A DNA stretch of 64,000 nucleotides from Rhodoferax sp. (GTDB taxonomy: Bacteria; Pseudomonadota; Gammaproteobacteria; Burkholderiales; Burkholderiaceae_C): positions 1 through 64,000 of the forward strand of contig SSFF01000002.1 of the NCBI GenBank assembly GCA_008015235.1, read 5' to 3'. The translations under genes were made by a program, and so were the position numbers. Of this stretch, positions 38,078 to 48,207 are shown piece by piece (positions within the stretch are counted from its first letter, which is position 1; the number at the start of each line of letters is the position of its first letter). The notes under the pieces were generated by a model. That model saw nothing but the letters and a program-made list of their open reading frames with translations, searched no databases and was not told the DNA's origin.

Positions 38078-38105
38078 GACAGGCTCTTGGCCTGTCTTTT
38101 TTTTT
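38078..38105 (+). terminator. Strong Rho-independent terminator
   Basis: GACAGGC (38078-38084) and GCCTGTC (38090-38096) flank a 5-base loop and are followed by nine T. It ends the HxlR-like transcript. Confidence 0.9.
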
Positions 38106-38187
38106 GCTGCGGCATAATTTGCGCTTTACCGACCAGCTCCGCCCTGCGTACTCTGCGTCGTACTCCCCAGAAATCAAAGGACTCCCC

Positions 38188-38541
38188 ATGAACACCACCC
38201 CCACCGGCCTCCAGTACGAAGACAGCACCGTCGGCGAAGGCGCCGTGGCCACTGCAGGACAACGCGTCACAGTCCATTACACCGGTTGGCTCTATAACAA
38301 TGGTGAACAGGGTGCCAAGTTTGACTCGAGCAAAGACCGCAACGATCCGTTCGTGTTTCACCTGGGCGCTGGCATGGTGATCAAAGGCTGGGACGAAGGT
38401 GTGGCTGGCATGCAGGTCGGTGGCAAGCGCACCCTGATCATCCCCGCCGCCCTGGGCTACGGCGCCCGCGGTGCCGGTGGTGTCATCCCCCCCAACGCCA
38501 CGCTGAAATTCGACGTGGAACTGCTGGCTGTCGCTGGCTGA
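38188..38541 (+). CDS. FKBP-type peptidyl-prolyl isomerase
   Basis: The 117-residue protein is a single FKBP domain without signal peptide: [59 protein letters not shown], and [14 protein letters not shown]. The active-site aromatic residues and the aspartate expected of the fold are present. It should speed proline isomerisation in the cytoplasm. It is independent of its upstream neighbour because of the terminator, and sits just upstream of the heat-shock operon. Confidence 0.95.
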   Translation: MNTTPTGLQYEDSTVGEGAVATAGQRVTVHYTGWLYNNGEQGAKFDSSKDRNDPFVFHLGAGMVIKGWDEGVAGMQVGGKRTLIIPAALGYGARGAGGVIPPNATLKFDVELLAVAG

Positions 38542-38573
38542 GCCAAATTTCGATTGCGGGGCTGATCCACCCC

Positions 38574-38601
38574 CTTGAACTTTCTTCTATCCGCCCCATC
38601 T
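38574..38601 (+). promoter_or_regulatory. Sigma-32 (RpoH) heat-shock promoter of grpE
   Basis: CTTGAA (38574-38579), 14 bases, then CCCCATCT (38594-38601) is a perfect match to the RpoH consensus CTTGAA-N13/14-CCCCATNT. It lies 35 bases before grpE, giving heat-shock control of grpE and probably dnaK-dnaJ. Confidence 0.85.
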
Positions 38602-38620
38602 AGGGGCGGTTTACTTTTTT
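38591..38620 (+). terminator. Hairpin overlapping the grpE heat-shock promoter
   Basis: CCGCCCC (38591-38597) and GGGGCGG (38603-38609) form a 7-bp stem around a 5-base loop, followed by TTTACTTTTTT. It looks like the terminator of the FKBP gene, but its left arm holds the -10 element of the grpE promoter. Confidence 0.7.
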
Positions 38621-38636
38621 CATCCCTCACACGCAC

Positions 38637-39194
38637 ATGTCTGACTCCACCAATACGTCTCCCGAAGCTGGGACGGAAGCGACCGCCACCCAGGACACGT
38701 CAACCCCAGAAGCGCAAGCCCCCCAAGAACTTACGATCGACGTGCTGCAGGCCGAGTTGGACAACCTCAAGGTTAAAAACGCCGACTTGGCCGACCAGTT
38801 CCTGCGGGCCAAGGCCGACACCGAGAATGCACGCCGCCGCGCCGAAGACGAAATTGCCAAGGCCCGCAAGTTCGCGCTGGAAAGCTTTGCCGAGAGCCTG
38901 CTGCCCGTGGCCGACAGCCTGGAAGCCGGTCTGGCCATCAAGGACGCCACCCCCGAGCAGATCCGCGAAGGCGCCGAGGCCACGCTGCGCCAGTTGATCG
39001 CTGCCTTGGAACGCAACAAGGTCGTCGCCATCAACCCCGCTGGCGCCAAGTTCGACCCGCACCAGCATCAGGCCATCAGCATGGTGCCCAGCGAACAAGA
39101 CGCCAATACCGTGGTGGCCGTGCTGCAAAAGGGCTACACCATTGCCGAACGTGTGCTGCGTCCGGCCCTGGTGACGGTTGCCGCCCCCAAGTAA
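38637..39194 (+). CDS. grpE: GrpE nucleotide exchange factor
   Basis: GrpE releases ADP from DnaK. The 185-residue protein has an acidic, disordered N-terminus, a long helix ([20 protein letters not shown] and [17 protein letters not shown]), and the C-terminal beta domain with [18 protein letters not shown] and [18 protein letters not shown]. It starts at ATG 38637, about 35 bases after the sigma-32 -10. It is the first gene of grpE-dnaK-dnaJ. Confidence 0.97.
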   Translation: MSDSTNTSPEAGTEATATQDTSTPEAQAPQELTIDVLQAELDNLKVKNADLADQFLRAKADTENARRRAEDEIAKARKFALESFAESLLPVADSLEAGLAIKDATPEQIREGAEATLRQLIAALERNKVVAINPAGAKFDPHQHQAISMVPSEQDANTVVAVLQKGYTIAERVLRPALVTVAAPK

Positions 39195-39228
39195 AGGCCA
39201 TCCGGCAGCTGTGACGGCCGCGTAGGCA

Positions 39229-39247
39229 ACCCTGCTGAAAACAGGGT
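39229..39247 (+). terminator. Small hairpin between grpE and dnaK
   Basis: ACCCTG (39229-39234) pairs with CAGGGT (39242-39247). A CTTGAA (39248-39253) follows at once, but the -10 expected 13-14 bases later is only ACCACA or CCACAC, so a second heat-shock promoter is doubtful. It may attenuate or stabilise the operon mRNA. Confidence 0.4.
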
Positions 39248-39314
39248 CTTGAAACCGGCGCCACCGACCACACCTGCCATCCATTCAGTTTTTGAGAAAT
39301 ACAAGGAGTTCATC

Positions 39315-41264
<1,950 letters not shown>

Positions 41265-41291
41265 GTTCGCCTGCGCGCGCAGCGCACGACG

Positions 41292-41330
41292 GCCGCGTTG
41301 GACACCGCAGGTGACTCAACGCGGCTTTTG
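41292..41330 (+). terminator. Terminator between dnaK and dnaJ
   Basis: GCCGCGTTG (41292-41300) and CAACGCGGC (41317-41325) pair perfectly and are followed by TTTTG. It probably reduces dnaJ relative to dnaK. Confidence 0.75.
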
Positions 41331-41355
41331 TGTTCCAACCAGGGCTTGAAGCACC

Positions 41356-42492
41356 ATGGCCAAAAGAGACTACTACGAAATCCTCGGCGTACCCAAGAAC
41401 GCATCGGAAGAAGATATCAAGAAGGCCTACCGCAAGCTGGCCATGAAGCACCACCCGGATCGCAACCAGGGGGATGCCGCCAAAGCTGCGGAAGAGAAGT
41501 TCAAGGAGGCCAAAGAGGCCTACGAGATGCTGTCCGACGCGCAGAAGCGTGCCGCATACGACCAGTATGGCCACGCCGGCGTCGACCCGAACCGCGGCAT
41601 GGGTGGCGGTGCCGAAGGCTATGGCGGCTTTGCCGAAGCCTTTGGCGACATCTTCGGTGACATGTTCGGCCAGCAACGCGGCGGCCGCTCCGGTGGAGGA
41701 CGCCAGGTCTACCGCGGCAGCGACCTGTCCTACGCCATGGAAGTCACGCTGGAAGAGGCAGCCAAGGGCAAGGACGCCCAGATCCGCATTCCGAGCTGGG
41801 AAAACTGCGACAACTGCAAGGGCACAGGCGCCAAGCCTGGCACCCAGGTCAAGACCTGCGGCACCTGCAACGGTGCCGGTGCGGTACAGATGCGCCAGGG
41901 CTTCTTCAGCGTCCAGCAGACCTGCCCCACCTGCCGCGGCTCCGGCAAGGTCATTCCCGAGCCTTGCACCAGTTGCCACGGCCAGGGCAAGATCAAGCGC
42001 CAGAAAACGCTGGAAGTCAAGATTCCGGCGGGTATCGACGGCGGCATGCGCATCCGCAGCGCAGGCAATGGCGAACCCGGCACCAATGGCGGCCCGGCCG
42101 GTGACCTGTACATCGAGATCCGGCTCAAGAAGCACGACATCTTCGAGCGCGACGGCGACGACCTGCACTGCTCCGTGCCCATCAGCATGGTCACGGCGGC
42201 CCTGGGTGGTGAAATCGAAGTACCAACCCTGGCCGGCAAGGCCGCAATCGACATTCCCGAAGGCACCCAGACCGGCAAGCAGTTCCGCCTGCGTGGCAAG
42301 GGTATCAAGGGCGTGCGTTCCAGCTACCCCGGCGACCTGTACTGCCACATCACGGTGGAAACGCCAGTGAAGCTCAGCGAACACCAGCGCCGCCTGCTGC
42401 GCGAGCTTGACGAGTCGTTCAAGAAGGGCGGCAGCAAGCATTCGCCCAGCGGCGACAGCTGGACCGACCGCCTGAAGAACATCTTCAGCTAA
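41356..42492 (+). CDS. dnaJ: Co-chaperone DnaJ (Hsp40)
   Basis: DnaJ delivers substrates to DnaK and stimulates its ATPase. The 378-residue type I protein has a J domain ([20 protein letters not shown] with the HPD triplet in KHHPDRNQ), a Gly/Phe-rich linker, four CxxCxGxG zinc repeats ([32 protein letters not shown]) and the C-terminal substrate domains. It is the last gene of the heat-shock operon and is followed by a strong terminator. Confidence 0.98.
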   Translation: MAKRDYYEILGVPKNASEEDIKKAYRKLAMKHHPDRNQGDAAKAAEEKFKEAKEAYEMLSDAQKRAAYDQYGHAGVDPNRGMGGGAEGYGGFAEAFGDIFGDMFGQQRGGRSGGGRQVYRGSDLSYAMEVTLEEAAKGKDAQIRIPSWENCDNCKGTGAKPGTQVKTCGTCNGAGAVQMRQGFFSVQQTCPTCRGSGKVIPEPCTSCHGQGKIKRQKTLEVKIPAGIDGGMRIRSAGNGEPGTNGGPAGDLYIEIRLKKHDIFERDGDDLHCSVPISMVTAALGGEIEVPTLAGKAAIDIPEGTQTGKQFRLRGKGIKGVRSSYPGDLYCHITVETPVKLSEHQRRLLRELDESFKKGGSKHSPSGDSWTDRLKNIFS

Positions 42493-42513
42493 GGCGCCAC
42501 CCGCGCCCTTTCA

Positions 42514-42546
42514 AGCCGCCCCGTGCACCGCACCGGGCGGCTTTTT
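42514..42546 (+). terminator. Terminator after dnaJ
   Basis: GCCGCCC (42515-42521) and GGGCGGC (42535-42541) form a GC stem followed by TTTTT. Confidence 0.85.
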
Positions 42547-42582
42547 CGTTCTGGCATGATGAACCACCAAGGAGAAGCAGCC

Positions 42583-43947
42583 ATGAGCGTGAACATTACC
42601 TTTCTCGGTGCCGCCAACACCGTCACCGGCTCCAAGTACATGGTGCAACACGGGGACGAACGCGTGCTGGTGGACTGCGGTCTGTTCCAGGGCTACAAGC
42701 AGCTGCGCCTGCGCAACCGCACGCCCCTGCCGGTGCCGCCGGACCGCATCGGCGCCGTCATCCTGACCCATGCCCACCTGGACCACAGCGGCTACCTGCC
42801 GCTGCTGGCCAAGGAAGGTTTCGAAGGCAAGGTGTACGCCAGCACCGGCACCCGCGACCTGTGCAAGATTCTTTTGCCCGACAGCGGCCACATCCAGGAA
42901 GAAGACGCGCTCTTTGCCAACCGCCATGAATTCTCCAAACACAACCCCGCCCTGCCGCTGTACACGCGCAAGGATGCACTCGACTGCCTGCCACTGATCA
43001 AGGCAGTGGATCTGCACAAGACCTACCAACCCTTGCCCGGCTGGAAATTCACCCTGTTCAGCGCCGGGCACATACTGGGCGCCTGCAGTGTGCTGCTGGA
43101 AGTGGCGGGGCGGCGCATTTTGTTCTCGGGCGACCTGGGGCGGCCCAACGACATGCTGATGAACCCACCCGAGACGCCACCGGCCGCTGATACCGTGCTC
43201 ATCGAATCGACCTACGGCAACCGCGAGCACCCGCACGAGGACATCACCCGCGAGCTGGGCGTGGCCCTCAAACGCCTGGCGGCACGTGGTGGCATTGCCG
43301 TGGTGCCGGTGTTTGCAGTGGGGCGTGCCCAGGCTCTGATCCACGCCATAGCCCAGCTCAAGCTGGATGGCAGCATCCCCAAGCACTTGCCGGTGTTCCT
43401 GGACAGCCCGATGGCCGTGCACACCACGGCCCTGTTTGAAAAGCACATGGGCGAGCACCGGCTCAACAAGGCCCAGGCCCACGCCCTGACCCACAGCGTG
43501 ACCATGGTCAACAGCACCGATGAATCCAAGGCCCTGGCGTCGCGCCACGGTCCCATGGTGATCCTGTCGGCCAGTGGCATGGCCACCGGCGGGCGCGTGC
43601 TGCACCACCTGGCGCACCACGCGGGCAAGCACCAGAACATGGTCATCCTGACCGGCTACCAGGCCCCGGGCACGCGCGGTGCCACCCTGGCCGCGGGTGC
43701 GCGCAGTCTGCGCATCCACGGCCGCGATGTCGAGGTCAATGCCGAGGTGGTGCAACTGGAATCGGCCTCGGCCCACGCCGATGCCGACCAGTTGCTGGAC
43801 TGGCTGCGCGCCCTGCCCCAGGCACCGCGCCAGGTCTATGTGGTGCATGGCGAGGCCGAGGCGGCCGACACCCTGCGCAGCCGCATCGAACGCGAACTCA
43901 AGATGCGTGCCATGGTGCCCGAGCATGGCTCGGTCTGGCCCTGCTGA
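42583..43947 (+). CDS. Metallo-beta-lactamase / beta-CASP hydrolase (CPSF73-like ribonuclease family)
   Basis: The 454-residue protein has the metal site THAHLDHSGYLP, the second histidine region SAGHILGACSVLL, FSGDLGRPND, and the beta-CASP motifs ending in SGMATGGRVLHHLAHH and SASAHADADQLLDWL. This is the bacterial YsiL/CPSF-like group expected to act on RNA, though the substrate is unproven. A clear AAGGAGA precedes ATG 42583; the frame extension upstream overlaps the dnaJ terminator. It is a single gene. Confidence 0.9.
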   Translation: MSVNITFLGAANTVTGSKYMVQHGDERVLVDCGLFQGYKQLRLRNRTPLPVPPDRIGAVILTHAHLDHSGYLPLLAKEGFEGKVYASTGTRDLCKILLPDSGHIQEEDALFANRHEFSKHNPALPLYTRKDALDCLPLIKAVDLHKTYQPLPGWKFTLFSAGHILGACSVLLEVAGRRILFSGDLGRPNDMLMNPPETPPAADTVLIESTYGNREHPHEDITRELGVALKRLAARGGIAVVPVFAVGRAQALIHAIAQLKLDGSIPKHLPVFLDSPMAVHTTALFEKHMGEHRLNKAQAHALTHSVTMVNSTDESKALASRHGPMVILSASGMATGGRVLHHLAHHAGKHQNMVILTGYQAPGTRGATLAAGARSLRIHGRDVEVNAEVVQLESASAHADADQLLDWLRALPQAPRQVYVVHGEAEAADTLRSRIERELKMRAMVPEHGSVWPC

Positions 43948-44041
43948 CTCCGCGAAAACCCTAGGTTCGCAAACCCACGTCACCCCGTGCCACGGCAACA
44001 GGCCCTGTCTATACTGAACCTCAAACAACGAGGAGATCGAC

Positions 44042-45292
44042 ATGGCCTTTTTCCGGCACGCTGCCATCGCTGCGGCATGGCTGTTTATCAGCGCAACCGC
44101 CCAGGCGTTGACACCATCCGAACAAATCCTGGAGCAGTTCATCGACGCCAAGGACGGCAGTGTCATCACCCTGCCCGCGGGCCGCTTTGAATTCAATACC
44201 ACCCTGTCGATCTCAGCCAATAACGTCACGATCAAGGGTGCGGGCATGGACAAGACCGTACTCTCGTTCAAGGACCAGAACACCGGCAACGGCATCGACG
44301 CCACCGGCAAGCACCTGAAGTTTGAAGACTTCGCCATCCTCGACAGCAAGGCCGATGGCCTGAAGGTGCAGAACTGCGAAGACCTGGTGATCCGGCGCGT
44401 GTCGGTCGACTGGAGCGGGCCACCGAAGGAGACCAATGGTGGCTACGGCCTGTACCCCGTGGCCTGCAAGCGCGTGCTGGTGGAAGACAGCGTCATCCGC
44501 GGCGCCTCCGACTCGGGCCTGTACGTGGGCCAGACCGAAGACATCGTGCTGCGCCGTAACCGCGTGACCGAAAACGTGGCAGGCATCGAAATCGAGAACT
44601 CGCTGCGCGCCGATGTCTACGACAACGATGCCTATGCCAATACCGGTGGCATCCTGGTGTTTTCCATGCCCGACCTGCCCGTCATTCAGAACGGCGCGGG
44701 AACGCGCGTGTTCAACAACCGCATCCGCAACAACAACACGCCCAACTTTGCCGGCAAGGGCAATATCGTGGGACTGGTGCCGGCGGGCACCGGGGTCATG
44801 ATCCTGGCCAACCGCGATGTCGAGGTCTTTGGCAACACCATCGAGAACCACCAGTCGGCCAGCATCATCGTGACCAGCTTCTATGCATCCGAGCGTCCCA
44901 TCAAGGACCCGAACTACGAGGCCCAGGCCCGCAACACCTACATCCACGACAACGTGATGCTCAACGCTGGCTACGAGCCCGCGGGCATCATTGCCGAGAT
45001 CAAGGACGGCGCCTGGTGGGCCGGTGTCAATTTCAAACGCATGCCCCATGTACTGCACGACGGCATCAAGGCCGGCAAGATCCAGGACATTGCCGAGCTG
45101 AACCTGTGCTTCAAGGCCAACCAGATGTCCCAGCCACAAGACGCCTTTGCCAACCTGGACCTGGAAGCCGCAGGTACCCTCAAGGCCCTGGTGCGCTGGT
45201 GGAAGCCGCGGGCCTACAGTACGATTCCTGCAGCACACGACTGCAGCCTGCCCCCGCTGCCCGCCGTCACGGCAGTGAGCGCTGCAAACTGA
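44042..45292 (+). CDS. Secreted parallel beta-helix protein (TIGR03805-type)
   Basis: The 416-residue protein has a signal peptide (MAFFRHAAIAAAWLFISATA, cut near QA) and then right-handed beta-helix repeats rich in N and V, such as SANNVTIKGAGMDKTVLSF, NCEDLVIRRVSVDW and NRDVEVFGNTIENHQSAS. Proteins of this family are, from recalled genome contexts, encoded beside a diheme cytochrome, as here. The pair may act in the periplasm or outer surface, but its substrate is not known to me. GAGGAGA precedes the start, and the stop lies 2 bases before the next ATG. Confidence 0.8.
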   Translation: MAFFRHAAIAAAWLFISATAQALTPSEQILEQFIDAKDGSVITLPAGRFEFNTTLSISANNVTIKGAGMDKTVLSFKDQNTGNGIDATGKHLKFEDFAILDSKADGLKVQNCEDLVIRRVSVDWSGPPKETNGGYGLYPVACKRVLVEDSVIRGASDSGLYVGQTEDIVLRRNRVTENVAGIEIENSLRADVYDNDAYANTGGILVFSMPDLPVIQNGAGTRVFNNRIRNNNTPNFAGKGNIVGLVPAGTGVMILANRDVEVFGNTIENHQSASIIVTSFYASERPIKDPNYEAQARNTYIHDNVMLNAGYEPAGIIAEIKDGAWWAGVNFKRMPHVLHDGIKAGKIQDIAELNLCFKANQMSQPQDAFANLDLEAAGTLKALVRWWKPRAYSTIPAAHDCSLPPLPAVTAVSAAN

Positions 45293-45294
45293 GC

Positions 45295-46419
45295 ATGCGC
45301 TGGCTTCTGGCTACCTGGCGCTGTGCCATATTGGTTGGCGCCCTCGTCGGCGCTTGGGCCCAGGCTGCAACCGCCCTGCCTGATCAGCTCGATGCCTACG
45401 GCGTGCTGCGCAGTGACGGCAAACAACTCACCCTGCGTGGCAACACCCTGGTCTACAGCCTGGCCTCGCCGCTGTTCACCGACTACGCGCTCAAGTTCCG
45501 CACCATCACTGTTCCCCCGGGCGCCAAGGTGGGCTACCGTGCCGACGGTGTACTGGACTTCCCAGTGGGCACGGTCATCAGCAAGACCTTTTTCTACGCC
45601 AAGGACCCGCAGAAACCGGGCGGCTGGGTGCAAGGCATGGCGCCCATTGGCGAGAGCATCGACCTTGCAAAATACCAGTTGGTCGAGACCCGCATCCTGC
45701 AACGCGATGCGGATGGCAACTGGCTGGCCAACGCCTACGTCTGGAACGAGGCCCAGACGGCGGCCACGCTGCGCCGCATTGGCCAGAGCATTCCGGCACA
45801 ACTGCGCGACCAGGCCTCCGGCCAGACCCAGAGCTTTGACTACGGCGTGCCCAATGCCCGCCAGTGCCAGACCTGCCATGCGGTGAACGCCACAGTGGGG
45901 CAAGCCGGCATCCAGCCCATCGGGCCGACTGCGCGCTTTCTGAACCACCCGTACACCTACGACGACCTCACGCAGAACCAACTAGAGCGCATGGCGGCGA
46001 TGGGTCTGCTCGACGGCCTGCCTGCCAATGCTTCCGAGCGCCCGCGCCCGGTGGCCTATGCCGACCCGCAGTCGGCCAGCCTGGAGCAGCGTGCCAGGGC
46101 CTACCTGGAAATCAATTGCGCCCACTGCCACCATGCCCTCGGCGATGCGCGCCAAAGCGGCCTGTTCACCACCCTACAGGCCAGCGGCAGCAGCCTGGGC
46201 CTGTGCAAGCAGCACGTGGCCGCCGGTTCGGGCGGCGCCAACATGACCTACGACATCGTGCCCGGCAAACCCCTGCAAAGCCTGCTGGTGCACCGCATGG
46301 AGGCCACCAGCGGCCAGGCCATGATGCCGCGCGTGGGCCGCAGCCTGGTGGACGCCGAGGGCGTGGCCCTGATCAAGGCCTGGATCAGCAGCATCAGTGG
46401 CAACTGCAGCGCCCACTAG
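45295..46419 (+). CDS. Diheme c-type cytochrome, SO2930/TIGR03806-type
   Basis: The 374-residue exported protein has a signal (ATWRCAILVGALVGAWAQA) and two c-type heme sites, CQTCH in NARQCQTCHAVN and CAHCH in EINCAHCHHALGD. The N-terminal part (LYSLASPLFTDYALKFRTI) is typical of the family found next to the beta-helix gene. The second heme region is followed by MMPRVGRSLVD, which may supply a methionine ligand. ATG 45295 is 2 bases after the upstream stop, so translation is probably coupled. Function is unknown. Confidence 0.85.
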   Translation: MRWLLATWRCAILVGALVGAWAQAATALPDQLDAYGVLRSDGKQLTLRGNTLVYSLASPLFTDYALKFRTITVPPGAKVGYRADGVLDFPVGTVISKTFFYAKDPQKPGGWVQGMAPIGESIDLAKYQLVETRILQRDADGNWLANAYVWNEAQTAATLRRIGQSIPAQLRDQASGQTQSFDYGVPNARQCQTCHAVNATVGQAGIQPIGPTARFLNHPYTYDDLTQNQLERMAAMGLLDGLPANASERPRPVAYADPQSASLEQRARAYLEINCAHCHHALGDARQSGLFTTLQASGSSLGLCKQHVAAGSGGANMTYDIVPGKPLQSLLVHRMEATSGQAMMPRVGRSLVDAEGVALIKAWISSISGNCSAH

Positions 46420-46431
46420 GGCATGGCATCC

Positions 46432-46486
46432 GCTATTACTTTGCTAGCTGCTCACGCATACTTCATGCGGGCCAGAGGCCAATTTC
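46432..46486 (+). repeat. Dispersed 55-bp repeat, copy E (between diheme cytochrome and DUF4139 genes)
   Basis: It begins GCTAT, has TAGCTG eight bases later, a CGCAT-ACTTC-ATGCG hairpin, and the tail GGGCCAGAGGCCAATTTC. It lies in the gap between two converging genes and may serve as their 3' hairpin. Confidence 0.85.
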
Positions 46487-46518
46487 GCATGTAACCAAGC
46501 CCGAACGGGCTGGTTCCA

Positions 46519-47970
46519 TCAGAACCGGGTGAGCACCCGGTAGGTCAGCTTGGTGCTGCCCTGGGCAGGGACACTGACGCTCCAGTTCGCGAGGTTGGCC
46601 GCCGCCTTGGTGTGCGGCTGGCTGCTGGCGGTCATCTGCCAGTCGCCGGGAATGGGCTCCTGCACCGTCACCTGCACGGCTTCGTCCTTGGCGTTCTTCA
46701 GCACAATCTCGTAGGCGGTATCAAAGGCATAGCCCTTGCGGTTGTCGTTCGATACCTGGCGGAAATCGGTCTGGCGTTTGTCGGCCGTCACGTCGAAGGC
46801 CTCACCGAGTTTGAGGCGCACTTTCTCGTTCTTGGGCGTGTGGTCGATGCGGTCTTCGCCGATGAACTGGGCATTGCCCGACTTGTCCTTCTTGTAGACC
46901 CGCACCACACCCTTGGGCAACGGCAACCCCAGGCGCGCAGACTCCTTGTTGTCGAACTCCACGAACACACCAACCTTGAGCTTCTTGCCCAACTCCCCGG
47001 CCTGCGACTGGTAGTAGTACTCGCTGCCGCGCAAGACCATCTCCTTGCGCACCGGCACCCCGGTGCCCGACAGCAGCGCCACCTGCTTGGTCTGGTTCTC
47101 GGCAATGGTGGTGGGCCGGGCCAGGGTATACAGGTGGTACTCGAACAGCCCTTCTTCGGCCATATCGTTGGACACCTTGGCCATGGCGGGTGCGGCCATG
47201 GCCAAGGCGCGCGGTGCTGCCTGCATTTCCTGCTGCACCCGGTTCACATCCCCCGCCACCAGCTGCAAGCGCGCATTGCGGTAACTGGCACCGCTGGTGT
47301 TGGTCAGGGTCACCCAGCCCGAGATGTCGAGCACATCGTCCTTGGGGCCGAGTTCCACCACGTAGTCGGCACGCCAGCCCAGGCCAGAGGTCAGGTAGCT
47401 CAGCTCCACATCCTGTGTTTGGGGCTGGCTGTTGTCCAGGGTCATGACCAATGTGGGGCGGTCGCGCAGGTTGGCCGGTACATCGCCGTAGACGATGCGC
47501 CCCGGCACCCCGGTCTCGATGCGGTTGCCCACCTTGAGCACCACGCCGTTGTTGGCCGCCAGCACCTGCGCACTTTCCACGGTTTCTGCACCGGTGGTCG
47601 GATGGGTGCGCACCACGCTCACGGTCTGACCCACATACTTCTCCAGCAGCTTTTGCGGGCTCAGCAGGTCGAAGTCGAAGTTCTGTTCCAGCACGCGCAG
47701 GGCACCGGGGTGGCTCACGCTGCGCAGCAGTGCGGTCTCAGCACGCATGCGGGCACTCACGTCGCGAAAGGCCAGACTACTGGCGCCACCTGCAAGCGTG
47801 ACCCGGCGCTGGTCTTTCACCAGGGCCAGGTTGTCGTTGTAGATGGTGACGGCGACTTCGCGCTGGTCGGCCAGCGTGGAGCGCTGCTCGGCCGCCTGCG
47901 CGTGCGTGGGGGCAGTGAACGCCAGCATGGCCATGGCAGCACACAAAGGGGCCAGTGAAAAAGACGGCAT
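46519..47970 (-). CDS. Exported DUF4139-domain protein
   Basis: The 483-residue protein begins with a signal peptide (MPSFSLAPLCAAMAMLAFTA, then PTHAQA). The body matches the DUF4139 type with LALVKDQRRVTLAGG at the start, SYLTSGLGWRADYVVEL in the middle, and VTVQEPIPGDWQM near the end, which is beta-rich. Its role is not known; some relatives are linked to mucoidy or cell-surface traits (weak recollection). AAGGA precedes ATG 47970. A large overlapping frame continues upstream only by chance. It is divergent to the DUF1631 gene. Confidence 0.8.
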   Translation of the reverse strand: MPSFSLAPLCAAMAMLAFTAPTHAQAAEQRSTLADQREVAVTIYNDNLALVKDQRRVTLAGGASSLAFRDVSARMRAETALLRSVSHPGALRVLEQNFDFDLLSPQKLLEKYVGQTVSVVRTHPTTGAETVESAQVLAANNGVVLKVGNRIETGVPGRIVYGDVPANLRDRPTLVMTLDNSQPQTQDVELSYLTSGLGWRADYVVELGPKDDVLDISGWVTLTNTSGASYRNARLQLVAGDVNRVQQEMQAAPRALAMAAPAMAKVSNDMAEEGLFEYHLYTLARPTTIAENQTKQVALLSGTGVPVRKEMVLRGSEYYYQSQAGELGKKLKVGVFVEFDNKESARLGLPLPKGVVRVYKKDKSGNAQFIGEDRIDHTPKNEKVRLKLGEAFDVTADKRQTDFRQVSNDNRKGYAFDTAYEIVLKNAKDEAVQVTVQEPIPGDWQMTASSQPHTKAAANLANWSVSVPAQGSTKLTYRVLTRF

Positions 47971-48207
47971 CGTGATTTCCTTGAAAGGTTTGGATGCGTG
48001 CAGTCTATGGACTGCACAGCGTTTGATTTCAACGCCCTGACGCGGGCAGCGTTGCAAGGTCTTACAAATCGTAACGACTTCGCAGGGATTGAAACACTTT
48101 CCCCGGCGCAGTTTCACTGCTTTTTCACACCCGCGTGCGAACATTGCCGGCAACCACAACAACACCTGGCACCAGACGTTGGACGGGACTTCACCAGGCC
48201 GAATACC

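Noticed and set aside
38542..38636. CIRCE (HrcA) operator before grpE-dnaK
   Set aside because: No TTAGCACTC / GAGTGCTAA inverted repeat is present; the sigma-32 promoter explains the control.
39248..39273. CTTGAA upstream of dnaK as a second sigma-32 promoter
   Set aside because: The -10 at the right spacing (ACCACA or CCACAC) matches CCCCAT at only about three positions.
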